From assembly GCA_009774895.1 (NCBI GenBank), contig VSOO01000091.1:1-6454 (forward strand): a stretch of DNA of 6,454 nt. The letters are read 5' to 3'. The notes beneath the pieces are model-generated. The model searched no databases. It worked only from the letters and a program-made list of their open reading frames with translations, and was not told where the DNA came from. This document shows positions 5,420-6,454 of the stretch, piece after piece. The stretch's first letter is position 1. The number at the start of each line of letters is the position of its first letter. Origin of the DNA: Alistipes sp. (GTDB lineage: Bacteria; Bacteroidota; Bacteroidia; Bacteroidales; Rikenellaceae). The position numbers were made by a program, and so were the translations under genes.

Positions 5420-5507
5420 GGAGAGGTGCAGGAGTGGTTGAACTGGCCCGCCTGGAAAGCGAGTAAACGTCAAAAGCGTTTCAGGGGTTCGAATCCCCTC
5501 CTCTCCG
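5420..5507 (+). tRNA. tRNA-Ser, anticodon GGA
   Basis: An 88-nt class II tRNA. The acceptor stem GGAGAGG (5420-5426) pairs fully with CCTCTCC (5500-5506), with discriminator G at 5507. The D stem is CAG/CTG (5429-5431, 5443-5445). The anticodon loop CTGGAAA (5452-5458) carries GGA at 5454-5456, reading UCC and UCU serine codons. The long variable arm, AAACG with CGTTT (5465-5469, 5477-5481), is the serine hallmark. The T arm is AGGGG-TTCGAAT-CCCCT (5483-5499). CCA is not encoded; the bases after the discriminator are CCG, so CCA must be added enzymatically. The anticodon stem has one C-A mismatch (5448 with 5462), the other four pairs being normal. It has its own promoter upstream and a terminator downstream. 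Confidence 0.97.
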
Positions 5508-5533
5508 CCGAGCCCCGCGATTCCAGTGGGCAG

Positions 5534-5569
5534 AATCCGCAAGATCAAGGTCTTGCGGATTTTTCTTTT
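5534..5569 (+). terminator. Rho-independent terminator of tRNA-Ser
   Basis: AATCCGCAAGA (5534-5544) pairs perfectly with TCTTGCGGATT (5551-5561) around a 6-nt loop. It is followed by a T-rich run (TTTTTCTTTT, 5560-5569). It begins 27 bases after the tRNA and is a textbook intrinsic terminator. Confidence 0.93.
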
Positions 5570-5814
5570 CCCGTCGAACACCCGGAAAAACGCGTATTGC
5601 TGACGGCGCCCGGCGGAAACGAAAAGATGCGAAAACACTTGGACGCGCATCCTTTCCCTGGCCCCGAAAACAGGAAGACAGCGCGGGAAAGGCGGGCATT
5701 ATGATCCGGAAGCGGTCCGTGGCTGCTCCCTTAAGTTTCCGTCCGAAGCCGGACATTCGAACCGGATTTGCGGGATGCGACGTCCCGACGCAGCGATTAT
5801 CCCCAACTTTTCGC
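5570..5814. other. Intergenic stretch before gph, no gene seen
   Basis: The only start-to-stop frame worth noting on the plus strand is a 38-codon ORF from an ATG at 5701. It lacks a ribosome-binding or promoter signal and resembles nothing. Small stems occur at 5741-5754 (GTCCG-AAGC-CGGAC) and 5771-5787 (CGGGA, 7-nt loop, TCCCG). Both are weak and have no T tract. I see no mobile element, repeat array or RNA gene here. Confidence 0.5.
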
Positions 5815-5822
5815 TAATTTTG
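5815..5822 (+). promoter_or_regulatory. Predicted gph -7 promoter element
   Basis: TAATTTTG is an exact match to the Bacteroidota -7 element TAnnTTTG. It would place the transcript start near 5828, about 36 nt before the ATG at 5864. The position for a -33 TTTG (5792-5795) reads AGCG, so that half is not conserved. Confidence 0.55.
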
Positions 5823-5863
5823 CCGCGCCGGCGGACTTACCACACCCCGCCGCCCGACTACTC

Positions 5864-6454
5864 ATGACCGAACTCGCGATCTTCGACCTCGACGGCACCC
5901 TGCTCGACACCATCGGCGACCTGGCCGTCGCATGCAACGCGGCACTGGCCCTCAGGGGTCTGCCGCAGCACTCCTACGAGGAGTATTGCGGTTTCGTAGG
6001 CAACGGCATCCTCCGCCTCGTGGAGCGCGCCCTGCCCGAACCCCTGCGAACGCCCCACACCGTCGCCGCCGTGCGCCGCGACTTCGTGGAGTACTACACC
6101 GCGCACATCGACCTCAGGACGCGCCCCTACGAGGGCATTCCGGAGCTGCTCCGCACGCTCGCCGCCCGGGGTGTGCGGCTCGCCGTGGCCTCGAACAAGT
6201 TCCAGGCAGGCACCTCGAAGCTCGTCGCACGCTTCTTTCCCGACGTGGAGTTCGCCGCCGTGCTGGGCCAGCGCGAAGGCGTGGCCCTGAAACCCGATCC
6301 GGCCGTCGCGGAGGAGATTCTGCAACGGGTGCCCGTGCCGCGCGACCGGGTGCTCTTCGTCGGCGACTCGGGCATCGACATGCAGACGGCCGCAGCCGCC
6401 GGCATACGCTCGGTGGGCGTTACGTGGGGGTTCCGCGCCCGAAAGGAGCTCGTG
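5864..6454 (+). CDS. gph: HAD-family phosphatase, phosphoglycolate phosphatase type (3' end beyond window)
   Basis: A haloacid dehalogenase superfamily phosphatase of subfamily IA. The 197 residues visible include all four motifs. Motif I is DLDGTLLDT with nucleophile D8 and acid/base D10; motif II is S110 in VASNK; motif III is K143 in LKPDP; motif IV is GDSGIDM with D168 and D172 for magnesium binding. The helical cap lies at about residues 16-85 and contains the VGNG segment (45-48) typical of Gph, which hydrolyses 2-phosphoglycolate. The family is usually about 210-230 residues, so only the last part is missing. The ATG at 5864 is the natural start because motif I begins seven residues later. 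Substrate assignment within HAD enzymes is uncertain from sequence; a pyrophosphatase or general sugar-phosphate phosphatase is possible. The gene is open at the right edge. Confidence 0.85.
   Translation, partial: MTELAIFDLDGTLLDTIGDLAVACNAALALRGLPQHSYEEYCGFVGNGILRLVERALPEPLRTPHTVAAVRRDFVEYYTAHIDLRTRPYEGIPELLRTLAARGVRLAVASNKFQAGTSKLVARFFPDVEFAAVLGQREGVALKPDPAVAEEILQRVPVPRDRVLFVGDSGIDMQTAAAAGIRSVGVTWGFRARKELV

Noticed and set aside
5228..5650. Minus-strand 140-codon reading frame containing GEEGIRTPETLLTFTRFPGG
   Set aside because: It runs antisense through the tRNA-Ser and its terminator. This peptide is the familiar spurious translation of a tRNA-Ser gene, not a protein.
5740..5775. Minus-strand GGTTCGAAT resembling a tRNA T loop
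   Set aside because: The flanking bases do not form a proper 5-bp T stem, and no acceptor stem or anticodon arm is found nearby.
1..6454. CRISPR array, insertion sequence or integrase attachment site, including at the tRNA-Ser 3' end
   Set aside because: No regularly spaced identical repeats, transposase or integrase genes, or terminal inverted repeats are visible. The T-arm sequence of the tRNA is not duplicated elsewhere in the window.

Overview
This is a chromosomal window from a GC-rich member of the Bacteroidota (Bacteroidetes), most likely Alistipes or another Rikenellaceae. The evidence is a DUF4492-cydA-cydB operon, a FabI with typical Bacteroidales wording, promoters of the Bacteroidota type (TTTG, 19 bp, TAnnTTTG) instead of -35/-10 boxes, and few Shine-Dalgarno sequences. 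The genus is an inference from this and the base composition.

Layout. Bases 1-253 hold no gene I can support, only a degenerate tandem repeat of about 32 bp (110-205). The cytochrome bd operon follows: a promoter near 254 inside an inverted repeat, a GC-rich leader, a small DUF4492 membrane protein (368-586), cydA (583-2157) and cydB (2161-3285). These are tightly packed on the plus strand (ATGA overlap, then a 3-bp gap). A 13-bp hairpin (3288-3320) separates cydB from the convergent fabI gene (3343-4209, minus). A 408-bp divergent intergenic region with a large inverted repeat and an AT-rich tract leads to two small overlapping plus-strand genes of unknown function (4618-4953 and 4950-5204). 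Next come a near-consensus promoter, a structured leader, a serine tRNA with anticodon GGA (5420-5507) and a rho-independent terminator. A HAD-family phosphatase of the phosphoglycolate phosphatase type (from 5864) runs off the right edge.

How the genes work together. DUF4492, CydA and CydB are one functional unit: the quinol-oxidising, oxygen-reducing terminal oxidase used at low oxygen. FabI (last step of the fatty acid elongation cycle), tRNA-Ser and Gph are separate housekeeping units, each with its own promoter signal. The window is mainly ordinary core genome. I do not see a new defence, mobile or biosynthetic system. The least explained parts are the two-gene unknown module, the DUF4492 partner protein, and the possible regulatory structures upstream of the cyd operon and between fabI and the unknown module.
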